Notes under the pieces: model-generated
What the model was told of the DNA's origin: nothing
Database searches by the model: none
Seen by the model: the letters and a program-made list of their open reading frames with translations, nothing else
Position numbers and translations under genes: made by a program
Assembly: GCF_019468465.1 (NCBI RefSeq)
Contig: NZ_CP080519.1
Span: 7,867,001-7,931,000, forward strand
From: Amycolatopsis sp. DSM 110486
Lineage (GTDB): Bacteria > Actinomycetota > Actinomycetes > Mycobacteriales > Pseudonocardiaceae
Direction of reading: 5' to 3'
DNA length: 64,000 nt
Shown: positions 52,727 to 64,000 of the stretch, one piece after another
Layout of the letters: every line of letters starts with the position of its first letter
How positions within the stretch are numbered: the stretch's first letter is position 1

Positions 52727-53188
52727 CTACGGCTGCGGCTGGTCGGGTCGGTCGAGACGAGCCTCCGGCGGCGCGTCGCCCAGGACGACGATGGCCCCGG
52801 TCAGCCCCCGGCCCTCGTCGTTGCCGGTGGGTGAGCTGTACCAGTAGTAGCCCGGGCCGTCGAGGTTGAGCGTCGCCCGGCCACGCGAATGATTCACCAG
52901 CCAAATGAATTTCCGGTCGCCATTGCTCGGCAGGAGCGCACAGTGGGTGTTCTTGTCGTCGTTGACGAGTTCGAGGTCGATATCCCCTCCGTGGGGCATC
53001 ACGAGAATGGAGGGATCCCACATCAGCTCGTCCTCGTTGATGCGAATGGTGGCCTGCATACGGCCATCCGATCCTTCGCTGGCCCGCCCGATCTTTCCGG
53101 TGCCCAGCACGCGACCCAGTGTTGCGTGGTTCTGCACGTCCAGCCCGAGCTCTTTGAGCAAGTCGGTTCGCTCCGGCGCTGTTGTCAT
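52727..53188 (-). CDS. Cupredoxin-like small protein, copper ligands lost
   Basis: 153 residues, ATG at 53188 with GAGGAAGGTGA upstream; first gene of the operon. The fold reads as a cupredoxin: LVMPHGGDIDLELVNDDKNTH (first His at 82) then GPGYYWYSSPTGNDEGRG ending GAIVVLGD. In copper proteins the last loop has Cys, His and Met ligands; here they are Ser, Asn/Asp and Leu. It lacks a signal peptide. It may be a structural subunit or non-copper partner of the dehydrogenase that follows 14 bases later. Confidence 0.75.
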   Translation of the reverse strand: MTTAPERTDLLKELGLDVQNHATLGRVLGTGKIGRASEGSDGRMQATIRINEDELMWDPSILVMPHGGDIDLELVNDDKNTHCALLPSNGDRKFIWLVNHSRGRATLNLDGPGYYWYSSPTGNDEGRGLTGAIVVLGDAPPEARLDRPDQPQP

Positions 53189-53541
53189 CGGCCTTCACCT
53201 TCCTCATCCCGATCGTCGTGCCGACTTCGCATCGGTCGCATCGAAGGTGCTCGGGCGCGGGGATGCGCATTTCCGCACGGAAATTCTGCGAAATCCGATC
53301 AATTTTCCCGCGTCGTCCGACGTCCGACTCAAAATCGGTGCTCAATAGGCACGCTACGCCGGAGAAAACACGCCGACAAGCACGCGGGGTGGGTGGACCG
53401 GCCCGCGCCGTTCACCTCGAATCGACCACCGTTCGCACCCGGTTCGGCTCCGTTGGGCAAGGGGCGGATCATCCGAAACCCGTCCCGGGTGCGGCCGGTG
53501 GCGCCCGGTGAAAAACTCGGCCGGCCGAGGACGCGCCCCGA
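53189..53541. promoter_or_regulatory. Promoter region of the PQQ operon
   Basis: 353 bases without a gene. At 53269-53284 ATTTCCGCACGGAAAT is a perfect inverted repeat with 7-base arms and CA spacer, about 80 bases upstream of the first gene. A GAAATCCGATC patch follows. This is a plausible activator site. The rest, up to the katG stop, shows nothing recognisable. Confidence 0.6.
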
Positions 53542-57251
<3,710 letters not shown>

Positions 57252-57633
57252 GGTGGGGACCCCCTCTGGTCCATCACCGACGCTCGACGGCAAGCCCATG
57301 GCCCGTACCGGTTTCCGTTCGTCCGGGCCTGGTCTGGCTTGCAGTGGACTGGCCACTGCCTCACGCTTGCCGCGGCGTCGTCACTCGTTCCAGGTTGTGT
57401 CACCGACCGGTACTGCCCAGTCTAGGTACCGTTGCCAGGCTGCGCACGTCTCGTGACCAGGCGAATCGTCTCGCCGATCGCCGCGGGTCGGAAAGCTATT
57501 GTGGTTGCGGCGCCCCAATATCTTCTTTCCACTGCCCGGTGAAGTCCGTGATGAGTTCACCGTCGGGGCTTTGGTCGGGGTGTGTCCACGGTGGACGGAC
57601 GCAGCGATGGTTCACTCGAAATCCGGGCGCCGG
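57252..57633. other. Intergenic region upstream of the GAF-LytTR gene
   Basis: 382 bases. The start of the regulator's promoter lies here. Open frames exist but overlap neighbours or lack ribosome sites. Nothing repeats strongly. The right end is the 3' untranslated region of the sigma-factor gene. Confidence 0.4.
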
Positions 57634-58598
57634 TCACCCGGCCGGCGTGAAGCGGCCGAGTTTGTCCGGGTTGGACATCCACTGTATTCCCGTGATGAGG
57701 CCGTCGGCGGTCTCGAAGGAGCAGACGTGCCACGTCGAGCCGAGCCGGACGACCAGCGCGGCTTCGCCGTTGACGTCGGCGGCGCGGAACTCGACCTCGG
57801 AGTACTTGCCGATCGTGCCGAAGACGAACCGGCCAACCTTCGCGGCCCCGGACACCGGCCGCAGGGCCGCGCGCGGACCTTGCCGCCGCCGTCGCCCCAG
57901 AGGGTGACGTCCCGGGCGAGCAGGCCTTGCAGGGCGGCCCGGTCGCCGGTGCGGGCGGCGGTGAGGAACCGGTCCACGAGTTTGCGGTGCACGTCCGGGT
58001 CGAGGGTGAAGCGGTCGCGTCCGGTCGCCAGGTGCGAGGCGCCGCGCCGGTGCAGCTGCCGGGCGTGGGCCTCGCCAAGGCCGAGTACCTGCCCGATCTC
58101 CTCGTACGGCAGTTCGAAGGCTTCCCGCAGCACGAAAACCGCGCGCTCCGGCGCGGAGAGGCGGTGCATGAGCCGGAGGGTGGCCAGCGAGAGGGTGTCG
58201 CGTTGCGCGGCCGTGTCGGCCGGTCCCAGCGGCTCGCCCTCGTGGGTGTTCACCGGTTCCGGCAGCCATGGACCGACGTAGGTTTCGCGCCGCCGGTGGG
58301 CCAGGCGCAGGCGGTCGATCGCCAGCCGGGACACCACCTTGACCAGGAACCGGCGCGGTGCCTCGACCCTCGTGTGGTCGACCTCGGACCACCGCAGCCA
58401 GGCCTCCTGGACGACGTCCTCGGCGTCGTCGAGGCTGCCGAGGATCCGGTAGGCGGCGCCGAGCAGCACCGGCCGGTGCGCTTCGAAAGCCGCGCCGGCA
58501 CCACTGGTGTCCGTCTCCACGGGACCGGCGTGGGAAGCAGCGCCCCGGGCGGCCCGCGTTCGGCTGGCCGCCCGGAGTGTCGTGGTCGCCGGGCTCAC
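57634..58598 (-). pseudogene. ECF sigma factor, SigJ-like with SnoaL tail, frameshifted
   Basis: GTG at 58598 overlaps the AhpD-like stop (GTGA). Sigma-2 region: AAYRILGSLDDAEDVVQEAWLR; sigma-4: LPYEEIGQVLGLGEAHARQL. A SnoaL-like C-terminal domain begins LTAARTGDRAALQGLLA. At about 57869-57875 an extra CG in a CGCGCGCG run breaks the frame; the SnoaL end continues in another frame as VGRFVFGTIGKYSEVEFRAAD to a TGA at 57634. In SigJ proteins this domain modulates activity, so its loss would matter. The CG run suggests a sequence error or a recent slip. Confidence 0.85.
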
Positions 58599-59038
58599 GC
58601 GTCCAGCGTCGGGGCCTGGCGGGTGCTGATCGCGATGCGGTTGAAGGCGTTGATCATGATGATCGCCATCACCAGGTCGGCCACCTCCTTCTCCGACCAG
58701 ATCTCCCGCGCCTCGTCCCACACCTCGTCGGGCACACCGTCTTCGCCGATCTTCGTGACCGCGTCGGTCAGCGCCAGGGCGGCGCGTTCTTCCCGCGAGA
58801 AGAACGGCGACTCGGGCCAGACCGAGACCGCGAACAGCCGCTGCGCGGACTCGCCGGCCTTGAGCGCGTCCTTGCTGTGCATGTCGACGCAGAAGGCACA
58901 GCCGTTGACCATCGAAGCCCGGAGCTTGATCAGTTCCAGCAGGGAAGCCTCGACCGTGCCCTGGGCGTAGGTGTACAGCTCGAACACCTTCTTGTACGGC
59001 TCGGGCGCGACCTTCCCCATCACGATGCGTTGCGGCAC
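58595..59038 (-). CDS. AhpD-like carboxymuconolactone decarboxylase family protein
   Basis: 147 residues from GTG at 59038, with GGAGAAGGAG upstream. The AhpD-type active site E-x11-C-x2-C-x3-H is exact in ELIKLRASMVNGCAFCVDMH. Such proteins reduce peroxides or disulfides. It overlaps the sigma-factor start, and this two-gene pairing is widespread in actinobacteria, often under anti-oxidant control. The gentisate operon ends 115 bases upstream. Confidence 0.92.
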   Translation of the reverse strand: MPQRIVMGKVAPEPYKKVFELYTYAQGTVEASLLELIKLRASMVNGCAFCVDMHSKDALKAGESAQRLFAVSVWPESPFFSREERAALALTDAVTKIGEDGVPDEVWDEAREIWSEKEVADLVMAIIMINAFNRIAISTRQAPTLDA

Positions 59039-59152
59039 GGTGGTTCTCCTTCTCCTGGTGTCTTGTTCTCCCGGTGTGTCTTGCGGGCACCCGAACGACG
59101 GGACAGCCGGGTCCCGGCGTGACAGAACCGTCGCGCGAGTGACCCGGATCAC

Positions 59153-60361
59153 TTACGCACCGTGTCCGTAGAGCCAGTCCACGTAGCGGTAGTCGTCCGC
59201 GGCCCGGTCGCGCAGCAGGGCGTTGCGGGTGGCGCGGAACAGGCCGTCGCAATGCCACAGATCGCCCCAGTCGCGCGCGGTGCGCTGGACGCGCGCGGTG
59301 CGCACGGCCCGGGCCGCGGCGTAGTCGCGCAAGGCCGGGTCCCAGTCCGTGCCGGAACCGGTGTCGTGCTTGTCGGCTTGCTCGACGAGACCGGCGGCGT
59401 CCTCGAGCGCCTGGCAGGCGCCCTGGGCGAGGTACTGGAGCATGGGGTGGGCGGCGTCGCCGGTGAGGGCGAGGCGGCCGTCGACCCAGGTGCCGATCGG
59501 CCGGCGGTCGTACATGCGCCACCAGCGGTCCCGCCACAGGTGCGGCAGACCGGCGCGGACCGGTTCACAGGTGGCCGCGAACGCCGTGTCGAGCTCGTCG
59601 GGCGTGCCCCAGTCCTCTTCTCCGGCGAGGGCCTTGGGGGAACGGAACACGGCGACGGTATTGAGCATTTCGCCGCGGCGCAGAGGGTATTGGACGAGGT
59701 GGCAACCCGGTCCGACGTGGACGGTGACGTCCTCGAGGGCAAGGCCGCCGGTGTCCGGGAGGTCGGCGAGCGGGACAGCGCCGCGGTAGGCGACGTAGGC
59801 GGAGCTGACGGGTTCGTCGGAGCTGAGCCGGCGGCGCAGACCGGACCGGAGGCCGTCGGCCGCGATCACGATGTGGCCCGTGTCGCGACGGTGGTCGCCG
59901 ACGGCTGTCGCGGAGTCCGGCCCGTTCTCCACGCCGGTGACAGTCGCGCCGGTGACCAGGTCGACGCCGGCGTCGCGGCAGGCCCGCACGAGGATGGCGT
60001 GCAGGTCGCTGCGGTGGATCACGACGTAGGGCGCGCCGTAGCGGCGTTCGGCGTCGGCGAGGTCGAGGTGGGTGAGCTCGCTGCCGTCGAGCGCGTCGCG
60101 CATGACGAGCCGCCGCGGGCGGACGCCGTGTTCGACGACTTCGCCGAGCAGGTCCCAGTCGCGCAGGACGCGCGTCGCGTTCGGGGCCATCTGCAGGCCG
60201 GCCCCGACCTCGCCGAACTCCGCCGCCTGCTCCAGGACACGCACCGCGCGCCCCGAGCGGGCCAGCGCCAGCGCGGTGCCGAGCCCGCCGATGCCGCCCC
60301 CGACGACGACGGCGTCGACGGCGTCGACGGCGGGAACGGTGGTCACGATCGAATCGGTCAT
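59153..60361 (-). CDS. FAD-dependent hydroxybenzoate hydroxylase (3-hydroxybenzoate 6-hydroxylase-like)
   Basis: 402 residues, ATG at 60361. Class A flavoprotein hydroxylase: FAD motif VVVGGGIGGLGTALALARSG, DG motif IAADGLRSGLR, and GDAAHPMLQYLAQGACQALED. It is the last gene of a gentisate operon, so it most likely makes gentisate from 3-hydroxybenzoate, or from salicylate. NAD(P)H is the donor. Ten bases separate it from the maleylpyruvate isomerase. Confidence 0.9.
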   Translation of the reverse strand: MTDSIVTTVPAVDAVDAVVVGGGIGGLGTALALARSGRAVRVLEQAAEFGEVGAGLQMAPNATRVLRDWDLLGEVVEHGVRPRRLVMRDALDGSELTHLDLADAERRYGAPYVVIHRSDLHAILVRACRDAGVDLVTGATVTGVENGPDSATAVGDHRRDTGHIVIAADGLRSGLRRRLSSDEPVSSAYVAYRGAVPLADLPDTGGLALEDVTVHVGPGCHLVQYPLRRGEMLNTVAVFRSPKALAGEEDWGTPDELDTAFAATCEPVRAGLPHLWRDRWWRMYDRRPIGTWVDGRLALTGDAAHPMLQYLAQGACQALEDAAGLVEQADKHDTGSGTDWDPALRDYAAARAVRTARVQRTARDWGDLWHCDGLFRATRNALLRDRAADDYRYVDWLYGHGA

Positions 60362-60371
60362 CGTCGTCTCC

Positions 60372-61049
60372 TCACAGCCAGTGCGGCAGGGTGGGCAAAC
60401 CGGCCTCGCGGTGGCGACCGGCCAGCCAGGCGGCGGCCGTCGCGAGCGGGAGGTCGACGGGCACGGGCGTGCCGTCGCCGGTGATCTCGTGGTCGGTGCG
60501 CGGGGTGGTGAGCAGGATCGCGGGTCCCGGCCGGGCCGAGCGCCAGGCGGCGATGTCGTCGACCAGCACCGCGAGGAACCCCTCGGGAAGGTCGTCGAAC
60601 GTCGTGCCGGTCCCGAGGTCGACTGCGTGGACGCAGGTCTCGCGCGCCCGCATCCACGACGTCTCGCCGGCGGCGACGGTCCGGCCCTGGGCCGTGACGA
60701 CCTCGGCGGCCCACGCGGTGGCGGGCATCGCGTCGGCGGCCTCCGCGAGTTCGGCGGCGGAGGCGGCGACCCAGCGGCGGAGGTCGGGGCGGGCGGCGCC
60801 GGACTCGATGGTGGCGGCGCGTTCGCGGGGGGAGGCGTACATCGGGGTTTCGACTCCGGTGCGCGCCCAGCTCAGCAGCCGCCCGAGCGCTTCCGCGTTG
60901 GACGCCACGTGGGCGAGCAGGTGGCGACGGGTCCAATCGGGGAGCGCGCACGGCTCGTCCAGCTCGGCGTCGCTCAACGTGTCGAGCCCGGCGAGCAGAA
61001 GCCCGGTGCCGGCGTCGGCCCAGGTCCGGGGATCCGGTGCGGGGGTCAT
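60372..61049 (-). CDS. Mycothiol-dependent maleylpyruvate isomerase
   Basis: 225 residues, ATG at 61049, coupled by ATGA. DinB/MDMPI fold. Metal ligands: His in HLLAHVASNAEAL and Glu and His in RARETCVHAVDLG (E-x3-H). It converts maleylpyruvate to fumarylpyruvate using mycothiol, the actinobacterial thiol, placing the organism in that group. Sits between fumarylpyruvate hydrolase and the hydroxylase. Confidence 0.9.
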   Translation of the reverse strand: MTPAPDPRTWADAGTGLLLAGLDTLSDAELDEPCALPDWTRRHLLAHVASNAEALGRLLSWARTGVETPMYASPRERAATIESGAARPDLRRWVAASAAELAEAADAMPATAWAAEVVTAQGRTVAAGETSWMRARETCVHAVDLGTGTTFDDLPEGFLAVLVDDIAAWRSARPGPAILLTTPRTDHEITGDGTPVPVDLPLATAAAWLAGRHREAGLPTLPHWL

Positions 61050-61891
61050 GCCGGCCCCGACGTGCCGAGGCGCGCGGTGTTCCGTTGCGTGCCAAGGCCT
61101 TCGATCTCGGTGACGAGCACGGAGCCGTCGGTCAGGTAGCGCTTCGGGTCGCGCGCGTGCCCGACGCCACCGGGCGTGCCGGTCGCGATGACGTCGCCGG
61201 GGCGCAACGTGAGGATCGTCGAGACGTAGGCGACCAGCGCGACGGGATCGAACACCAGGTCCGCGGTGTTCGCGGCCTGCACGAGCTCGCCGTCGACGGT
61301 GCACCGCAGATCGAGCGCGGGACGGGCGCCGCCGGGCAGCTCGTCCGGGGTGACGAGGTACGGGCCGAACGGGGTGGTGGCCTCGAAGGTCTTGCCCTGC
61401 AACCACTCCACGGTCCGGTACTGCCAGTCCCGCATCGTGACGTCGTTGAGCACGGCGAAACCGGCGATCGCCGCTTCGGCTTCCGCGACGCCGGCCCGCC
61501 GGACGGGGGCGCCGACCACGACCGCGAGCTCCGCCTCCCAGTCCACGGCCGCCGAGGCCTCGTCGAGCGAGACGGAGTCGGCCGGACCGACCAGCGCCTC
61601 GGCGAACTTGGCGAACAGCGTGGGGTGTTCAGGCAGCTCGCGGCCCATCTCGAGGATGTGGCCGCGGTAGTTCAGCCCGACGCACAGGATCTTTCCGGGC
61701 CGCGGCAGCACGGGCGCGAGGTCGGCCGAGGAGAGCTCGTGGCGCGGTCCGTCGGCCGCCGCCGCGCGCTCCCGCCAGGCGGGGTCGGCGAGCAGGGTGC
61801 CGACGTCGGGCGAGTCGATCTCGATCGCCACGCCGGAATCGACGCGGGCGGCGCGGGTGCCGGCCGGGGTGCGCAGGGTCGTCAGCTTCAC
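61046..61891 (-). CDS. Fumarylacetoacetate hydrolase-family enzyme (fumarylpyruvate hydrolase)
   Basis: 281 residues, GTG at 61891 overlapping the dioxygenase stop (GTGA). FAH fold with LCVGLNYRGHILEMG, the metal-binding VDWEAELAVVVG and DVTMRDWQYRT, and the late TGTPGGVGHARDP. In this operon it should split fumarylpyruvate to fumarate and pyruvate. The N-terminal 60 residues are the usual extra domain. Other FAH substrates cannot be excluded by sequence alone. Confidence 0.9.
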   Translation of the reverse strand: MKLTTLRTPAGTRAARVDSGVAIEIDSPDVGTLLADPAWRERAAAADGPRHELSSADLAPVLPRPGKILCVGLNYRGHILEMGRELPEHPTLFAKFAEALVGPADSVSLDEASAAVDWEAELAVVVGAPVRRAGVAEAEAAIAGFAVLNDVTMRDWQYRTVEWLQGKTFEATTPFGPYLVTPDELPGGARPALDLRCTVDGELVQAANTADLVFDPVALVAYVSTILTLRPGDVIATGTPGGVGHARDPKRYLTDGSVLVTEIEGLGTQRNTARLGTSGPA

Positions 61892-63018
61892 GCCGGGGCT
61901 CCTTCCACCTGGACGCGGTCGGCGTGCAGCCGTTCGAAGATCGGGGTGTCGGCGAAGCGGAACAGGTCGAGCCGGGTTCCGGCGGTGATCGTCAGCGGTT
62001 GCCAGGACGGCGCCGCGACCAGGTCACCGCGCCTGACACGCCAGCTGCGCGCACCGACCTCGACGGTGCCTTCGCCCTCGAACACCTGCCACACCGCGGA
62101 GCCGACCTCGCGCCGCGCGGCGGTGGTGGTGCCCGCGCGCAGGCGGTGCACCTCGGCGCGGATCGTGGGCAGGACGTCGCCGCCGGTCGTCGGGTTGGTG
62201 AAGCGGACGGCCGCGTGGCCCGGCTCGAGCACCCCGGGGTGGCCCTCGGCCTCGAGGTCGAGCTGGTCGCGCAGCGCGGCGTCGGTGTGCTCCCACCGGT
62301 AGGCGGCGATGGGGGAGCTCACCCGCGGCCCGTTCTGGGACACCGGTCGCAGGCCGGGGTGGGCCCACAGCCGCTCGGCGCGTGAGCGGTCCGGAGTGGA
62401 GCGGTCCTCGACCTGATCGGGGCCGAACTCGAAGAAGGCCGATCCGGTGTGGTGGGCGAACGGGATGTCGAGGCCGTCGAGCCACGCCATGGGGACGTCG
62501 GACTGGTTGTGGTGGCCGTGGAAGTGCCAGCCGGGCGTGAGCAGGAAGTCGCCGCGCCGCATCGCGACCGGGTCGCCGTCGACGACCGTCCACACGCCCT
62601 CGCCCTCCAGGACGAACCGGAACGCGTGCTGGCTGTGGCGGTGGACCGGAGCGTCTTCGCGGGGCTTGAGGTACTGGATCGCCGCCCACAGCGTCGGTGT
62701 CGCGTACGGCGCCCCGCCCAGGCCGGGGTTGGCCAGCGCGATCGCCCGGCGCTCGCCGCCGCGCCCGACCGGCACGAGCTCGCCCGAGCGCTCCGCCAGC
62801 CCGAGCAGGTTCGCCCAGCGCCACAGGTGCGCCTGCGCGAGCGGCCGGGGGCTCGCCGGCATCAGGTCGCCGATCTCCGCCCACAGCGGGATCAGCAGTT
62901 CCTGCTCGAAGCCGCGGTAGAGCTCGTGGAGCTCGGGGGTGGGTTCCGGCTGCCCTGGTCCCGCGGTGGCGCGCAGGGTCACCGGGGAGGCCGGTCGGTG
63001 TTCCGCCTTCGCTGTCAT
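61888..63018 (-). CDS. Gentisate 1,2-dioxygenase
   Basis: 376 residues, ATG at 63018. A bicupin ring-cleaving Fe(II) enzyme. The first cupin has APVHRHSQHAFRFVLEG (His-x-His...Glu) and TPGWHFHGHHNQ; the second has WQVFEGEGTVEVG, where ligands are reduced as usual. It opens gentisate to maleylpyruvate, the first ring step of the operon. The divergent IclR regulator shares its promoter region. Confidence 0.93.
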   Translation of the reverse strand: MTAKAEHRPASPVTLRATAGPGQPEPTPELHELYRGFEQELLIPLWAEIGDLMPASPRPLAQAHLWRWANLLGLAERSGELVPVGRGGERRAIALANPGLGGAPYATPTLWAAIQYLKPREDAPVHRHSQHAFRFVLEGEGVWTVVDGDPVAMRRGDFLLTPGWHFHGHHNQSDVPMAWLDGLDIPFAHHTGSAFFEFGPDQVEDRSTPDRSRAERLWAHPGLRPVSQNGPRVSSPIAAYRWEHTDAALRDQLDLEAEGHPGVLEPGHAAVRFTNPTTGGDVLPTIRAEVHRLRAGTTTAARREVGSAVWQVFEGEGTVEVGARSWRVRRGDLVAAPSWQPLTITAGTRLDLFRFADTPIFERLHADRVQVEGAPA

Positions 63019-63035
63019 GCGGGCAACGCTAGACA

Positions 63036-63069
63036 AGTTCTGCTGTGCGGTGCTTATAGTTCTGATGTG
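63036..63069. promoter_or_regulatory. IclR/gentisate divergent promoter with direct repeats
   Basis: AGTTCTGCTGTG (63036-63047) and AGTTCTGATGTG (63058-63069) agree at 11 of 12 bases, spaced 22. TATAGT at 63055-63060 is 6 bases before the IclR GTG, a layout typical of a leaderless transcript. The second repeat ends in that start codon. Likely IclR binding sites. Confidence 0.7.
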
Positions 63070-63801
63070 AAGAACAAGCCGACCTACGGGATCGATTCCG
63101 TCGACCACGCGCTGCACCTCGCGACGATCCTTCAGCAGGAGGGTCCCCTGCGGCTGACCGAGGCGGCCGAACGGCTCGGCGTCGCCCGTTCGACCGCGCA
63201 CCGGCTGCTGGCCATGCTCGTCTACCGGGACTTCGCCGAGCAGGACGAGGATCGGCGTTACGTCGCGGGTTCGGTGCTGCGGCGCCCGACGGTGATCGAA
63301 CCCGTCGACCACCTCCGCCAGATCGCGTTGCCGCACCTGCAGAACCTGACCGAGCGGACCCGGGAGAGCAGCAACCTGATCGTCGTGGTCGGCGACCAGG
63401 CGCGGTTCGTGGCGACGGCCGAGAGCGACCAGGTGCTGCGCGTCGGGGACCGGGCCGGGCGCATGCTCCCCGCTCACCTCGCGTCGGGTGGGCGGGTGGT
63501 GCTGGCGGCGCTCGACTCCGACGACGTGCGCGCCCGGTACGCCGGGACGGACGTCGACGTCGAAACGCTGGTGCGGGACCTCAAGAAGGTGCGGCGCCAG
63601 GGCTTCGCGCTCAACGACCAGCTCACCGAGGTCGGGCTGACGGCCGTCGGCTGCCCGATCGCCGGTTCACCGGGCTCGATCCCGGCGGCGATCTCGATCG
63701 CCATGCCCACCGCCCGGTACCGGCGCGACCGTCTTCGCGAGTGGGTCGCCCACCTCACCGCCACCGCCGAGGACATCGCGCGAGAGCTCGCCGAGGCCTG
63801 A
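63067..63801 (+). CDS. IclR-family regulator of gentisate genes
   Basis: 244 residues, GTG at 63067, probably leaderless. Winged helix: LHLATILQQEGPLRLTEAAE and ARSTAHRLLAMLVYRDF. The effector domain follows, ending with AISIAMPTARY. It is divergent from gentisate dioxygenase and likely activates the operon on gentisate or a hydroxybenzoate. The gene converges on the MFS gene at the edge. Confidence 0.92.
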   Translation: MKNKPTYGIDSVDHALHLATILQQEGPLRLTEAAERLGVARSTAHRLLAMLVYRDFAEQDEDRRYVAGSVLRRPTVIEPVDHLRQIALPHLQNLTERTRESSNLIVVVGDQARFVATAESDQVLRVGDRAGRMLPAHLASGGRVVLAALDSDDVRARYAGTDVDVETLVRDLKKVRRQGFALNDQLTEVGLTAVGCPIAGSPGSIPAAISIAMPTARYRRDRLREWVAHLTATAEDIARELAEA

Positions 63802-63809
63802 GCACGCAG

Positions 63810-63842
63810 CCGGGCCGCCGACCGGGGTGGTCGGCGGCCCGG
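63810..63842. terminator. Strong hairpin between iclR and MFS genes
   Basis: CCGGGCCGCCGACC pairs exactly with GGTCGGCGGCCCGG across a 5-base loop. Outer GCAG/CTGC extends it with one bulge. It separates convergent genes and should stop transcription in both directions. Confidence 0.85.
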
Positions 63843-63856
63843 ACTGCGTCAGGCCG

Positions 63857-64000
63857 TCACGCGGCCGGGGTGTCGAGGTCGACGTCCTTGGTCTCGGGAC
63901 CGAGCACCGCGCCGGCCACCGTGCACACGGCGCCGATGACCAGCAGGACCGCCACGCCGTACTCGTAGCTGATGACCTTTCCGAGCCCGATGAGCATGAA
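63857..64000 (-). CDS. MFS transporter, C-terminal end (cut by window edge)
   Basis: The last 47 codons of a membrane protein. The final helix (VAVLLVIGAVCTVAGAVLG) is followed by PETKDVDLDTPAA and stop. PETK after the last helix is typical of sugar and aromatic-acid MFS porters. Next to the gentisate operon, it may import hydroxybenzoate. Most of the protein lies outside the window. Confidence 0.8.
   Translation of the reverse strand, partial: FMLIGLGKVISYEYGVAVLLVIGAVCTVAGAVLGPETKDVDLDTPAA

Overview
The window is about 70% G+C with dense gene packing, frequent GTG starts and many 4-base ATGA/GTGA overlaps. It encodes an actinobacterial HemQ, a mycothiol-type maleylpyruvate isomerase, a SigJ-like sigma factor and an Eis-like acetyltransferase. 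This points to a high-GC actinomycete, most likely of the Pseudonocardiales (Amycolatopsis-like). The genus is an inference. I saw no tRNA, rRNA, CRISPR array, transposase or integrase.

Layout. 0-10 kb: the 3' end of a GH92 mannosidase gene, a Nudix-like protein, small membrane proteins, a universal stress protein, a class III CoA-transferase, an Eis-like acetyltransferase and a GT39-like membrane glycosyltransferase. 10-19 kb: a complete L-arabinose operon on the minus strand, in the order LacI-type regulator, ribulokinase, ribulose-phosphate epimerase, isomerase, sugar-binding lipoprotein, ABC ATPase, permease, with two near-identical operators. 19-31 kb: stress and redox genes with their own regulators, including DUF6325 plus a 24-residue Arg-rich peptide, a flavin monooxygenase opposite a GAF-Fis regulator, an MFS pump opposite a TetR with three operators, and a GlxA-type regulator opposite a hydrolase. 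31-40 kb: a ClC chloride channel whose reading frame runs into an alpha/beta hydrolase, a decayed DUF417-like gene, a Tat-exported paralogous hydrolase, a TetR gene overlapping a 5-hmdU DNA kinase-like (base hypermodification family) gene opposite a lone ABC ATPase, and a MarR-amidohydrolase pair. 40-48 kb: an amphi-Trp protein, a coupled small membrane peptide-hemQ-ctaD operon, a TetR-P450 pair, a badly frameshifted gene and a cation exchanger.

48-57 kb is the most coherent and unusual region: a seven-gene minus-strand operon made of a cupredoxin-like protein, a PQQ alcohol dehydrogenase and pqqA-B-C-D-E. The dehydrogenase has the extra aspartate typical of lanthanide-dependent enzymes. Neither it nor its small partner has a visible export signal, and the partner has lost the usual copper ligands. 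Upstream lie katG and a GAF-LytTR regulator. A 7-2-7 inverted repeat sits in the operon's promoter region.

57-64 kb: a SigJ-like/AhpD-like pair, then a gentisate-pathway operon (gentisate dioxygenase, fumarylpyruvate hydrolase, maleylpyruvate isomerase, FAD hydroxylase) driven from an IclR-controlled divergent promoter, and the end of an MFS transporter at the right edge.

Four loci (39.3, 44.75, 45.9-46.3 and 57.87 kb) need frameshifts to restore full-length proteins. They are either real decay or sequence errors, and they cluster mainly at 39-46 kb.
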